In this document: positions 49,101 through 60,539 of the stretch, piece by piece
Layout of the letters: the number at the start of each line of letters is the position of its first letter
Numbering within the stretch: position 1 is the first letter of the stretch
NCBI GenBank assembly: GCA_002943765.1
Contig: PQWQ01000027.1
Location: 124,001 to 188,000, forward strand
DNA length: 64,000 bases
Direction: 5' to 3'
DNA from: Psoroptes ovis
Lineage: Eukaryota; Arthropoda; Arachnida; Sarcoptiformes; Psoroptidae
The notes under the pieces: model-generated
Told to the model about the DNA's origin: nothing
The model's database searches: none
Seen by the model: only the letters and a program-made list of their open reading frames with translations
Translations under genes and position numbers: made by a program

Positions 49101-49832
49101 TGAGCAATTGTAGTGTTGTTCCATCGAATGGAAGCGAACCACAAACAAGAACATACAGTACAACACCCAATGACCAAATATCAGCTTTCGGACCATTATA
49201 TTGTTTACCTTCGAATAATTCAGGTGCAGCATATGGCGGCGAACCACACCATGTGGCCAGAAAACAATTCGGTGTAAAATAATTTGAAAAACCAAAATCA
49301 GCTAATTTAACACATTTAAAATCGGATGTGAGCAATAAATTTTCTGCTTTTAAATCACGATGAACAATACCATTCGAATGTAAATATTTAACGGCATCCA
49401 CAATTTGATGAAAATAATATCGTGCATTCGATTCAGATAACCGACCTTTGGTCACTAATTGTTCGAATAGTTCACCACCTTCACAATATTCGGTGACCAA
49501 CATTACATGTCTATCTGAATGCATTACTTGATATAATCGGACAATATTCTTATGTGAACCATAACGTTTCATAATATCAATTTCACGATTTAATTTTTTG
49601 AATTGTTCATTGTCCAAAGATTTTTTCGATATTACTTTGATGGCTACCTGCAAATTCATTATCGTATGTCTTGCCAATTTGACCACAGCAAAGTTTCCTT
49701 TGCCTATTGATAATCAAAGGGTACAAGTTCAAAATAAGATTAAATACACAAAACAATAGCCCCACACTTACCGATCGTTTTAAGCATTTCATAGCAACCA
49801 AATCGTATTGGAATGCCATTTTCATCAGTCAT
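46163..49832 (-). CDS. Salt-inducible kinase (SIK2/SIK3-type) Ser/Thr protein kinase
   Basis: Four exons on the minus strand: 49832-49772, 49703-48014, 47952-47273 and 46779-46163, about 1015 residues. The N-terminal kinase domain has the Gly loop split by intron 1 (TIG|GKGNFAVV), catalytic HRDLKAEN, DFG in LADFGFSN, and the activation loop FLATWCGSPPYAAPELFEG, whose Thr is the LKB1 target in AMPK-related kinases. It continues through VLVCGSLPFDG to HKWML. A UBA-like segment (IEWIASELDLDSDTVLSSI) follows, then a disordered tail with 14-3-3/PKA-type sites: RRHTLSD, VRRASDG, KRHSLTD and RRRASDG. SIK proteins carry similar RRxSDG sites through which PKA silences them; they phosphorylate CRTC and class IIa HDACs. 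The last exon ends in a KA1-like segment. Asn and Gln runs are inserted in the tail. Confidence 0.92.
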
Positions 49833-51214
49833 TATGGCTTCGAATGTGTGTGATAATTTCAAGCTATTTTCAATTGAAGATAATTTTACACCCCCCTCAA
49901 AAAAAATGTTTTAAGCTTATTTTGATGACTTTCAAGACTATAGTTAAGTTGTCGATGTTGTTCAAAAAATGGATGGAATGATAATGATGATGGCGATGGT
50001 CTTTGAATTGAATTTCTATTGAAATTTTTGAAATGAATCAATGAATGAATAATGATCACAAACACAAACAGAATCGAATACGAATGAATGATAATCGAGT
50101 TGAAGATTAGTGTTAATGCCAAGCAAATAAACAAATGGATAATTCTTGCTGCTCTCCAATTGATGATCAATAATCGATTAGTTTTCGGGTAAATTTTGAA
50201 ATCATTTGTTTTGTTTCAGGTCAAAAATTCATGATTTCAATGTTTTCTCAATGATTTGAATACTTGAATGCTTGAATAATCCTTTCGATTAATCGATTTA
50301 AGATTCTTCATTTGAATGATTCTTCATTTGAAAATCAATCCAAATTACGTACAAATTCGTTTAATATATATACAAACATACACACAACCAAATTGAATTG
50401 ATTTGAATCGAATGATTGGATTATTATTTATTTTTTATTTTCTCGGGGTTTAAATTATCATAATTAACGAAATAATAATTAAATGATTTATTTAGTTGAA
50501 TCGTTCGTTTTTCGAATTTTTATTGGTATTTTTTACCATTTATTTATTCAATTCAATTCCTTTATAAAAAAAAAATAGTCATTATTATTATTATTATTAT
50601 TATTGAATATTTTTCGAAAGGTTTTGCTCTTGTTGTCGTTGCTGTTGTTGTTCTTGTTTAATATTTTGATTTATACACACACACACACAGACACACAAAC
50701 AAGCAAACTCTTATAAATATTATCGGCTCGATTCCATTCAATTGACTGCTGCTGCTGCTGCGAATCCAAATAAATAAATAAATGAAAGCAAATTTTCGGA
50801 TGACGCCAATAATTTTTAATGATGTTGTTGTTGTTGTTGTTGTTACTGAAGGTTTCAAGTTTTAATTCGTAGTTTTAAAATTAATTTTCGTAGTTTTCAA
50901 GTTGAATTTCGTAATAATATAATGTAAAATTGCATTCAAAACTACGAAAATCAATTTGAAAACTATGAAAATTAATTTTAAAACTATGAATTAAAACTTG
51001 AAATCTTGTATTATTATTATTATTATTACAAATAAATAAAATAAAATGATGATTAAAATAGATATGATGATGGTTGGTTGTGCGCATGCGCACTAATATA
51101 AATCACACACAAATACAAATATATATCAATGGGCACAATTGATGAATAGAGAGAAATTCCATTTACACTAAATTCGAATAAAAATTTCGAAAAAACAGAT
51201 GTAAAATTACTTAC
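49833..51214. other. Upstream region of the SIK-like gene
   Basis: Noncoding, AT-rich, with a palindromic MITE (50844-51010), a TTA microsatellite (about 50584-50604), a CA run and a TTG run (50823-50843). The frame is open for at least 20 codons upstream of the kinase ATG, so the start could lie further out or on another exon. Confidence 0.45.
50844..51010. mobile_element. Palindromic MITE, type C (long form)
   Basis: TACTGAAGGTTTCAAGTTTT to TTAAAACTTGAAATCTTGTA; sits between the orphan exon at 51215 and the SIK gene. Confidence 0.85.
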
Positions 51215-51290
51215 TGTAATTTTCAAAATGATCAGAATCGTGGTCTTCGGTGTAGTCGTCGACGTTGTCGTCGTCATAATTTGAATCCAT
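51215..51290 (-). CDS. Orphan acidic first exon, possibly an alternative SIK start
   Basis: Reading the minus strand from ATG at 51290, 25 codons encode MDSNYDDDNVDDYTEDHDSD and on to FENY, ending at a strong donor (TACA|GTAAGT) in phase 1. Codons are unusually C-ending (GAC, GTC, TAC, ACC) for this genome. No other minus-strand gene starts nearby. The phase fits the SIK exon at 49703, but that splice would drop the first Gly-loop residues, so the partner is uncertain. Confidence 0.3.
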
Positions 51291-52290
51291 TCTATCTGAA
51301 TAAGAAAGAGTAAATTCAATCAAATTGTGTATGTCAATGTTTATGTAAAGGTATTTCCACTGATTTCATCAAAAATCAAAATAACACTTTCAATACGAGA
51401 GCAAATATTACCGCATCATTTGATGATGCAAAGATTTTTGATTTACTTCATTATTCACTTAATTAATGAATGATGTTGAAATTGACCATGAGAATTCGAA
51501 TTGATTAATTAATTAATTAATTAATTCGAATTAAAATTTTGATTCGAATTTCGAATTCGATAGTTGAACAAACAACTGTCAGGATAACTATAGTCTATAG
51601 TTTGATTACCACCACACAAAAACAATTCAAAGCAAATTTTTTGAATAAAAAAAAAATTTTGGTTTTTATTTTTGACTTTATTCATTCGATTTGAAATATT
51701 GATAACCCTTTGATCTCAATTTCAAATTTGTTTCAGTAAAGTGTATGATTGAATATAAATGAGTGTCACAAATAAACAAAAAGACTATTTAGACATTGAT
51801 TGGTTGGTTGGTAAGGTAGCAAAAAATTATCAATTTACTATTTACGAATTTAGAAATTATTCAAAAATTCATCGGTTTATTTATTCGTTTTTGTTGAATT
51901 ATATGATTGATTGATTATACTTTTGTTGTTGTTATTGTTTTCACTGGCTGTTTTAGTTTCAGTTTGTTTTTGGATTGAATTTATAGTATTAAAAGGATTA
52001 TGTAATGTTTTTTAAATGAAATGTGTGTGTTTTGTGTGCAAAAATGTAAATTTTTTGATTGATTGTTTGTTTGTAAGGTGGTAGTCTTATGCGGCTGCTG
52101 CTTCTGCTGTTGTTTGATGTAGTTTCTTATTATTATTATTATTATTAATATAATTATATGAAGAATCGAAAATATAAAGATATTTGAAGAAATGAATTTG
52201 ATTTGAAATTGAATTGATTAATTAATTAATTTGATAATTGATTTCGATATTTTTGATAATTTTTTCTTCTTTTTATTTTCAATGCATTAA
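51291..52290. other. Intergenic between orphan exon and me31B 3' end
   Basis: No coding signal. Contains ATTA repeats (about 51507-51526) and a TTA microsatellite near 52128-52148, close to the 3' end of the helicase gene. Confidence 0.5.
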
Positions 52291-53733
52291 TTAATTGTTG
52301 TCGGAATTGGTTGTTGTTGTTTCGGTTTGTGCTTCAGCAACATACAATGTTGGATCAATTACTTTAGGTATTGGTCTAATGGTTGTATTGAGTTCGGCTT
52401 CAATTTTATGCAGAAGATTACGATCTTCATAGGTGATCAAATTGATAGCAATACCAAGATGACCGAAACGTCCTGAACGACCAATACGATGAAGATAGGT
52501 TTCGGCCATTTTTGGAAAATCAAAATTAATTACAACATTAACCGCTTGTATATCAATACCACGTGTAAAGAGATCACTACAAACAAGATTACGGCAAAGA
52601 CCTTTGCGAAAATCATGAAATACACGATTTCGGTGTGGTTGAGACATACGCGCATGAATATAATAACATGAATATCCAAGTTCAGCAATTTTCTTGGCTA
52701 ATAATTCTACTCTTTGTGTTGAATTACAGAAAATAATCGATTGATTTATCTGTAATTTCGAGAACAATGTATTCAAGCAATGGACTTTTTGTCGTTCTTG
52801 TACGAACGCATAATATTGTGTTACACCTTTCAACGTTAATTCTTCCATAAGGTTTATTTCATGTGGATTTTTCAAATGTCTAACCATAAATTGTTCAACC
52901 GTTATCGGAAATGTTGCCGAAAATAGTAATATTTGTCGTTCTTGCGGTAAATGAGATATAAGTGTATCGAGCATGCCCTTGAAATCTTGGCCTAACAATT
53001 TGTCGGCTTCGTCAAGAACAAAATATTTGCATTGTGCTAATGATGCTACCTATTAAAATTTAAAAAGAAAAATGAGTATTTCTTAATGATCATAAATTAA
53101 TTGGGACCTTTTTTTCAACTAGATCCAATATACGACCAGGAGTAGCGACAACCACATGAACATTTTCATAGATACGCATAATATCATCTTTAAGATTAGT
53201 ACCACCAGTGGTGACCATAACACGAACACCCATATGGCGACCTAATTCCATACAGATACTTGATGTTTGCATGGCCAATTCACGTGTCGGTACAACAACT
53301 AATGCTTGTATGGCATTATTACTAACTTCAATCTTTTGCAGTAAAGGTATTGTATAGGCACCAGTCTTGCCGGTTCCATTTTTGGCTCTAGCCAAAATAT
53401 CATTACCGAGTAATGCCACAGGTATAGCTGCTTCTTGAATCGGTGATGGTTTTTCCCAGCCTTGTTCAAATATACCCATCAGCAATTCACGTTTCAAGCA
53501 AAATTCTTCGAAATCATTGCCACGTGTTGATGTTACATCAGATGTTTTGATGCGATTATCTTTCGGTGGTACTTTGAGTTTGGCTTTCCAATCATTACTA
53601 CTGCTGTGAATATTAGAATAAATGAAATCAAATTAGTCAATCAAGTTTTACTCATTAAATTCTTAAAGATTTACTTGATTCCGTTATTAGTATGACTATT
53701 GTTAGACATTGTTAACGTCGCATTTGTTGCCAT
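52291..53733 (-). CDS. me31B: DEAD-box RNA helicase me31B / DDX6 / Dhh1
   Basis: Three exons on the minus strand, 53733-53675, 53603-53108 and 53049-52291, give 437 residues, near the fly length. The protein represses translation and promotes decapping in P bodies and germ granules. Motifs in order: RGNDFEEFCLKRELLMGIFE, Q motif PSPIQEAAIP, Walker A ARAKNGTGKTG, PTRELA, TPGRILDL, DEAD (exon 3, VLDEADKLL), SAT, QINQSIIFCNSTQRVELL, SDLFTRGID and HRIGRSGRFG. Identity to DDX6 orthologues is very high through both RecA domains. The C-terminal tail is short and Thr/Asn-rich. Intron 2 uses a weak donor (AAG|GTCCCA), but the joined KKVASLAQCKYFVLDEAD matches the family exactly. A second in-frame ATG (MSNNSH) lies eight codons downstream. 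Confidence 0.96.
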
Positions 53734-54969
53734 AACACATATACAAACACAAAATGAAAATAATAAAGAATGACACTTTGTAATAATAACACAAATGAAT
53801 ATATGAATGTTTCAATAAATTAACTGTGGGTTATTTTTCACAATTCAATAATGGATTATTAAAGATGAAATTTTCAAAAATAAAGACACACGAAAAACAA
53901 AAACGAAAAAACAAAAGAAAACAAAAATTCGAATTAATTGAAATTTTTTCGAAATAAGGACTATAGAAATCAAAATTTATGGATGAATTTATATGCTTTT
54001 ATGTCCAATATATTGGTAGATGAATAATAGCTGATGATTAAGATGTAATTACAAGAAATATTTAAGAAAATATAAGAAATGAATCGTTGATGAGATGTCT
54101 AAGGTTTGAAAAATGAATTTTTGCGAATTTCTGAAATTGAAAATTTCGAACAATATATAACAATGACGAATCGAATCGTTGTCAATCAATCGATTGGTTG
54201 ATTGGTTCAATATGATTCAAGTTTACTTCGATGAATGATGATTGATGAATGAGATAGATTTTATTATTTGTCGTTGTTTGTGTTTTTCGCAGGGTTATAG
54301 TTTGATTGATCAAGTTGATGATGATGATGATCGAAATCGGTTTCACAGTTCAAACTAATATGATCTTTAAGAAAATGAACAAAAGGCAAAGAAAAAGAAT
54401 TGTTTTTATTGAAAATATATAAATGGAATGAATATTATTTATTTGAGTGTTGTTGTTGAGTGTTTAATGAATTAATTTTTGAAAATTTTTATTGTTTATT
54501 TTGTTTACTTTGTTTTAATTTCTTTTCAGTTTTTCTTATTTATTTAAATTTTTTTCTTAATTCATTTATTTTCAATTTCTTGGGAATGAAAATGATACAA
54601 GTCTCTCTTTGCTTTCTTTTTTTTTTGTTCAATTTTTATTATTGAAAATGAATAATAATTGAATTGAATTGAATTGAATTGAACACACAGACAAAACACG
54701 CTTGAAAAACAACAAAAAAAAAAATTGAAAATTGTTCAACTCATTGTTACTTGCTCACTTGTTTTCGATTGCGACTGCGTCGAAAACAATGAATAAAAAA
54801 AAAAATCGAATTTTTTTTTTTCGTTTTTTCTCGTTCGAATGCCACTACTTTTTTTCTTCTCTTCTTTAAAAATGATGCTACTACTTTTTTTTCTTTTCAA
54901 AAAAAAATAAAATCAATGGCTACCACCAGTCTACCACCAATTGTTTTCAGCCAATCAATTCAAACTGCT

Positions 54970-55028
54970 GGTGTGTGTATGTGTGTGTGTGTGTGTGTAT
55001 GAATAATACTCACACACACACACACACG
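54970..55028. repeat. (GT)n-spacer-(CA)n inverted microsatellite
   Basis: A run of GT dinucleotides (to about 55000) is followed by GAATAATACT and a run of CA dinucleotides (to about 55028). The two arms are complementary, so the segment can fold into a hairpin or cruciform, and each arm alone could adopt Z-DNA. Confidence 0.85.
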
Positions 55029-55091
55029 CATAAACACCGGTAATGGCAGCACTTTCGCTTTGAAAATTAATAGTTTTAAATTGCCATCGAT

Positions 55092-55100
55092 AGATGGCAG
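55092..55100 (+). promoter_or_regulatory. AGATGGCAG motif between me31B and glypican
   Basis: Context TCGATAGATGGCAGCATTAG in a divergent intergenic region, an expected place for a boundary or shared promoter element. Confidence 0.3.
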
Positions 55101-56449
55101 CATTAGTTTTGAGTAGAAAAAATTTAAAAGGAAAGAAAATATTCTCTTTGATCAATTTCATAAAAAAATCTTTTATTTATTCAATTATTTATTTATGATA
55201 GTTTTGGTTTATCGACACATTTCAATTGTGTGTACAATAATCAATCTATCAATCAATATTTGATCAATGAAATTGATTGATTGATTGGAAATATTGTCAA
55301 ACATCTGTTGATGATGGAATGATTGAAATGATTGTCATCATCATCATCCAATATTGTTCAATATGTATTGTTCAATATAAATCCATATTTTCTCAACATT
55401 CTTTTGATGTCATCAATGTATTATCATTATTGCTAAATGACAATACAATCACATACTCTAAAATAATAATGATGATAATAATAATAAAAATGATAATATT
55501 ATGACAATAAAATTGCCATGGAATTATCTATATCCCAATATTAATAATAACTATAATCTTTTGTTTTCATTTATTTAATTTTAATACATATATTAACTGA
55601 TACCATTCTATCTTTATTTAATTCAATAAAAACCAAGAAAAAAATGATAATTTAATCGATTGGTATTCAATCGATATTGTTAAGAACAGCCATATTGATC
55701 AATCGATTAGATTGTTATAAATATTCATAACAAAACAGCTACAATCTATAACCCTCATAAGCCATCTTTAAAAATTGTTACCTTTGAAAGGTATATACCT
55801 TTAAAGGTTTATTTGATGAATGAATATTTTCAGACCAAGTTTTGGTTTTATTTTTCTGAATGAATGAATGAATGAATGAATGAACCAATGAATGAATTCA
55901 ATTCACGATACGTTTTCATTTCGTTTGTAAAAATTAATACTTCATCGATTGAATGTGGCAGGCGGGATTATCACCATGATCATCATCATATGTACAAACA
56001 CCATTTGTCCAAAAAAATTGCATTTAAATTCAATGATTGTTTTCAGTCTTCAAACAAACAAACAGCAGCAGCAACCGCAGTAGTAGTGTTTTGCCCTCAA
56101 GAATTTTTTCTTGTCGTCTGCCACCATCAAATAAAAAACTAATCAAAGAAAACACAAAAATTGCCAAGGTGCGAAGAGGTAGTAAGGTTTGAAAAAGCAT
56201 GTTTGTTTGATTTTTTTGAAAAAGTAAAGTCATATTGAATTCGTCATTACCTGTATGAACGGCGATCAGATCGAATGCCAAAATATTTCAATTTGAAATT
56301 CGAATTCGAATAATTTCTTTGAATAATGAATTGAGATTCGATTCACAGACTATAGATCTTTATTACCTGTTTGAATTTTTCAAATTTTCAAAGTGTAAAC
56401 ATTGTAAATTGGTCAACTGGTCACCAAACAACAACCAAAATCCTCAAAA

Positions 56450-59400
56450 ATGAATTATTTTATTTTAATTCAAATCGTTTTATTTGAATTTCTCGCTTCA
56501 ATTTGTGATTCGACACCTATCAATAATCATCATAAATCGTCATCGTCATGTCATAATTTGAAACAAATATATCAACCCTTATCAATTCATAATCATCCAC
56601 ATCAAAATCATAATCAACGTTCGAATCACAGGCTACAACCTCATCATCAACAACTAAATTGTCCATCAAGTATCGATTCATCGAATTGTTGTCATGATAT
56701 CGATCATTTAATTGGTCATAAAGCTCGAAATGATTTTGCGAATCAGCTTGAATCAACGATGAAAATTTCAATGTTTGAACAACATTTCCATCAATATTAT
56801 AATCGTTTACATAGAAAATTGAATGGAATTTTAAATGATACAATCATTAGTGTTAATGAACATTTTGCCATCACCAGCACCAATACCAATCATTATAATC
56901 ATCGTATTGTTTATAATAATCAAAAATTGCTCGAATTTATTCGATCAATCATATTTGATTCAGCTTCGAAACAGCAGAATTATTTACAATTAAATGATTA
57001 TATTGATCGTTTACTTGAATCAATATTTATTACCGTATTACAGCAACCATATGTAAGTATTGATATATATTAGTATTGTAGGTTGTCCTAAAAGTTTTTG
57101 TCGATTTTCTCATGATTCCTTACGATCAAATCGGTAAAAACTTATCGGACAACCTAATAATCAAATTGATTCGATTTGATTTAATTCGATTTTTTTAAAA
57201 TCATTAATAAATAACGTATCCTTATACTTAATTAATTAATCAATTAATTTAGCAAAATAAATTTCCAAATGAATATGAATCCTGTTTATTGGCAACAATG
57301 AAAGATTTAGACATACTAAGCCAAACTCGTGATGAAATGTTGTTTCGTTTTGGTCGTACCATTGAAATTGGCAGGTAAATATTTTTGAAAATTTGCTTAA
57401 TATCAATACATGCATGCAAACTACACTCAAATATAAGGTATTTACCTTTGAATTTTTTCAAATTTTGAACAAAAGCAACAGCAACGACAACCAAATACCA
57501 TAAACTCTCAAAATTGAATATTTACACTCAGAGAAAAAATTAAGAAAAAAATAGCCACACACATATTTCTTTGAATGAATAAAAATGGCCACCGGGCAAA
57601 TCCGGTCCGAACAACATTCTTGAATTTTGCATAGAAACACCAATACAACAACAACAGGCAGCTTGCATGCAGAGCAAATTGTGTGTATTGCTATAAGGAG
57701 AAAGGGGGCATATATTCTCATTATATTTAGGTTGTCCGAAAAGTTCTTGCCGATTTTCGAATGATTTTCTACGATATAATCGGCGAAAACTTTTCGGACA
57801 ACCTAATATTTTTGATCAAATAATAATAATCAATGAGAAAGCAATTCAAAGGTATTGCATATTTGAAATACCTTTGAAATGTTTTCTTTATTATTGCTCA
57901 TAGTTTTTTAATAATAATAAAATGGTCAAAGGTCATTACGTATATGTGTGTGTGTGACATGCTTCTATTGTTGCTGTTTTTGATCATTTATTTCAATGAA
58001 TAAATGATTTATTAAATGAAATTAAAAAAAAATATTAGGCTGTCCGAAAAGTTCATTCGGCTTAATCAATAGAATCGCTCATTGAAATCGGCCAAAACTT
58101 TTCGGACAACCTATTTAAATCCGGATCTTTTTGATTAGATTTTAATTTGTTTTTTTTCGAATTTTACCCTCGTTATAGCTTAATTGTACATTCATTACAA
58201 GATTCATTACAATTAATCAACCAAACCAATGAGCTAAAAATGATTAACATGAATTGTCAACAAAAATTATCACAAACATTTCATTGTCATCGTTGTCATT
58301 CGAAATCATCAACGACAACAACATTATCAATGGCAAACCACAACAAACCATGTAAATCCTTGTGTTTGGAAACCATCACCGATTGTTTAGATCACAAACG
58401 TATTGATCGTATGGATTCAACCATTAAAACATTGAATCGTTCATATCAACAACTAGTCAATTTAATGATTAATTATTTTAATCCAGAAATATTAATGTCC
58501 ACTCATCGACAATCGATTGTACAAGCACAAGAACATATTCGATCAAAATATAAGATTGCCAAAAAGGTAAGTTTTCGTTGAAAGCTTTTTTTCAAATTAG
58601 GTTTCCCAAAAAGTTTTTGCCGATTTTCGAATAATTTTCTATGATATAATCGGCAAAAACTTTCCGTACAACCTAATATTACACACACATTACTACCTGA
58701 GAGAATTGAACAAGTTAGTACCTTTGATATTTTGAATTTTTGGTGTGAAAGTTTTGAAAAAATGAAAATTTTTAATTTTCAAGCATAGAAACTAAGTGTG
58801 TATCTGTGTGAATGTGTGTTGTCGTCAGGTCTAAACCTCTTAGACCTTTAATATGAATGTATGTGCTTGTCAGTGTTTGAGAATGGAATGCCGGAATCAA
58901 AAATCTATCTCTGGCAACACTGGTAAACCCTAAAGCAATAAACAACATTCCATTCTCTCTCATTTTCATTTCAATACCTACCTTATCTTACCTTCGAAGG
59001 TATGAGGTATCAATATTGTTCGTTTGAATGATATTTTTGCTAAGCTTTCGGCTTCTTTAGCCTTTGAATGAATTCGAAATTGAGAAAAAAATATGAAAAA
59101 TATCTACCACATTGTATACTCACCCGATATTGTCATCAATTAATGGTTTAGAGATATTTCGGTTACTAATATATTTCCACTTCACACCACATACCACTTG
59201 TTGATATTTACGATCATTTATTGCCAAACGAATTTGATTGAATCGAAATAGAATGTATCGAAGAAAAAATTGATTGACCAACCACCTGTGGTGCTTGGTT
59301 TATGGTCAATGTGTGATCAATATTTCAAGGGTTTGACCATGGTCATTGAATAAAATTTTTACAAGTCTTGTCTTTGGTCAAAAATGTCATTAGTGTAAAG

Positions 59401-60539
59401 ACAAAGAACGAATGTTCTACGTTTCCATATAAATTAATTAATCAATTTTTGTCTATTTCAAATGATAATTAGGTAAGAATATCTTGTGGATCAATCAAAC
59501 GATATTTTCGTAGCGCAACGAATAATGGCAACGTAATGACAACGACGAATAATAATAACAATAATAATGGAAATGAATACAATTTTTACAATTATTCATC
59601 ATCGTCACCGACAACAACAACAACATTGAACTCAAGTAATAATAATTTCAACAAAGAAATAAGCGCGACCAGTGAAAATAGTCTTTATGTATCGATACAA
59701 TCATTGGCTCATTTATTTGCTAAAAATAAAGACATTTTCTCTCAGTATGTCTTTGATAATTATATTTGATTAATTAATTATTAATTAATTACCTTTATCT
59801 TTGAATAGAATTTCGAACAAAATATGTAATGAACATTTGAATGATGAAAATTGTTGGAATGGTACACAACCAGTCAGGTAAATAACTGATTTCCATGATT
59901 CGATATTCGAATTTTCATTTGATTTTGATTCTTTGAAATTTCTTAAATAGTTCATATCAACCACATCATCATCATGATTCAGGACATCATAATACTGATG
60001 GTGATGATGATATGATGATCATTACACTGCATGATCGTGTAAAAAAATCTGAATCAACAATCAAAGAATTGCTTGATCAATGTATGACACGTTCAAGCGG
60101 TGATAACCTTAATAATCATCAACTTGTCGATCATTACACCAGCAATAATGATGACGATACTGATATTGATAATGGAAGCGGTAGTGGATCGAATCCAATG
60201 TATGATGATGAAGATTATAGTAATAATAATAACAATTTTGAAGAAGGTTCTGGTGATTTATCATCACCAATAGATTCTGATGATCACCAACAACAACCAA
60301 TATTCAATCAACAACCACCTAATAGTGCATCATCAGATATTGTAATTGATTCATTTACAAATGATCATAACAACAATAACCTTACATCATCATCATTTAC
60401 AACACCAAAAACCTGGTTCGATACAACAATCAAACATTCGGACAGTTCAGCTCGATCATTGAAACGATTCGATTTGAAATTATTGTTGATTAATTTCGTT
60501 TATATCTGTTATTATTGCTATTATTATTATTTAGTTTGA
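56450..60539 (+). CDS. Glypican (GPI-anchored heparan sulfate proteoglycan core)
   Basis: Six exons, 56450-57052, 57253-57374, 58179-58566, 59473-59744, 59809-59877 and 59951-60539, give 680 residues with phases 0, 2, 0, 2, 2. Glypicans are cell-surface co-receptors for Wnt, Hedgehog and BMP ligands. Visible: a signal peptide (MNYFILIQIVLFEFLASICD); an N-terminal Cys lobe (CHNLKQIYQP, then SNCCHDID); an all-helical core (FEQHFHQYYNRLHRKL, then YESCLLATMKDL); Cys pairs in exon 3 (CHRCH, CKSLCLETITDCL); and the family signature CWNGTQP in exon 5 (compare RCWNG). Near the C terminus are glycosaminoglycan sites in acidic context (DNGSGSGSN, EEGSGDLS), then a hydrophobic tail (LLLINFVYICYYCYYYYLV) fit for GPI transfer. 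Asn, Thr and His runs enlarge the loops. Introns 1-3 each contain at least one hairpin MITE. Dally versus Dlp type was not decided. Confidence 0.88.
57077..57157. mobile_element. Mariner-like hairpin MITE, type B, in glypican intron 1
   Basis: TGTAGGTTGTCCTAAAAGTT to CTTATCGGACAACCTAA. It fills much of the 200 bp intron and starts 25 bp after the donor. Confidence 0.85.
57727..57806. mobile_element. Mariner-like hairpin MITE, type B, in glypican intron 2
   Basis: TTAGGTTGTCCGAAAAGTTC to CTTTTCGGACAACCTAA; interior TACGATATAATCGGC. Confidence 0.9.
58035..58113. mobile_element. Mariner-like hairpin MITE, type A, in glypican intron 2
   Basis: TTAGGCTGTCCGAAAAGTTC to CTTTTCGGACAACCTAT; second element of this intron, 66 bp before exon 3. 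Confidence 0.85.
58597..58676. mobile_element. Mariner-like hairpin MITE, type B, in glypican intron 3
   Basis: TTAGGTTTCCCAAAAAGTTT to CTTTCCGTACAACCTAA; begins 31 bp after the donor. Confidence 0.85.

Larger units (their letters stand above)
53734..56449. other. Divergent promoter region of me31B and the glypican gene
   Basis: A 2.7 kb head-to-head spacer. It contains a GT/CA inverted microsatellite (54970-55028), the motif AGATGGCAG (55092-55100), a palindromic CCTTTGAAAGG/CCTTTAAAGG pair (about 55780-55808) and a GAAT tetranucleotide run (about 55859-55884). Open frames at 55277 and 55876 have no protein-like character. Confidence 0.5.

Noticed and set aside
1568..58676. TTAGG strings as arthropod telomere repeats
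   Set aside because: They occur singly as the first bases of mariner-like MITE termini and are not in tandem.
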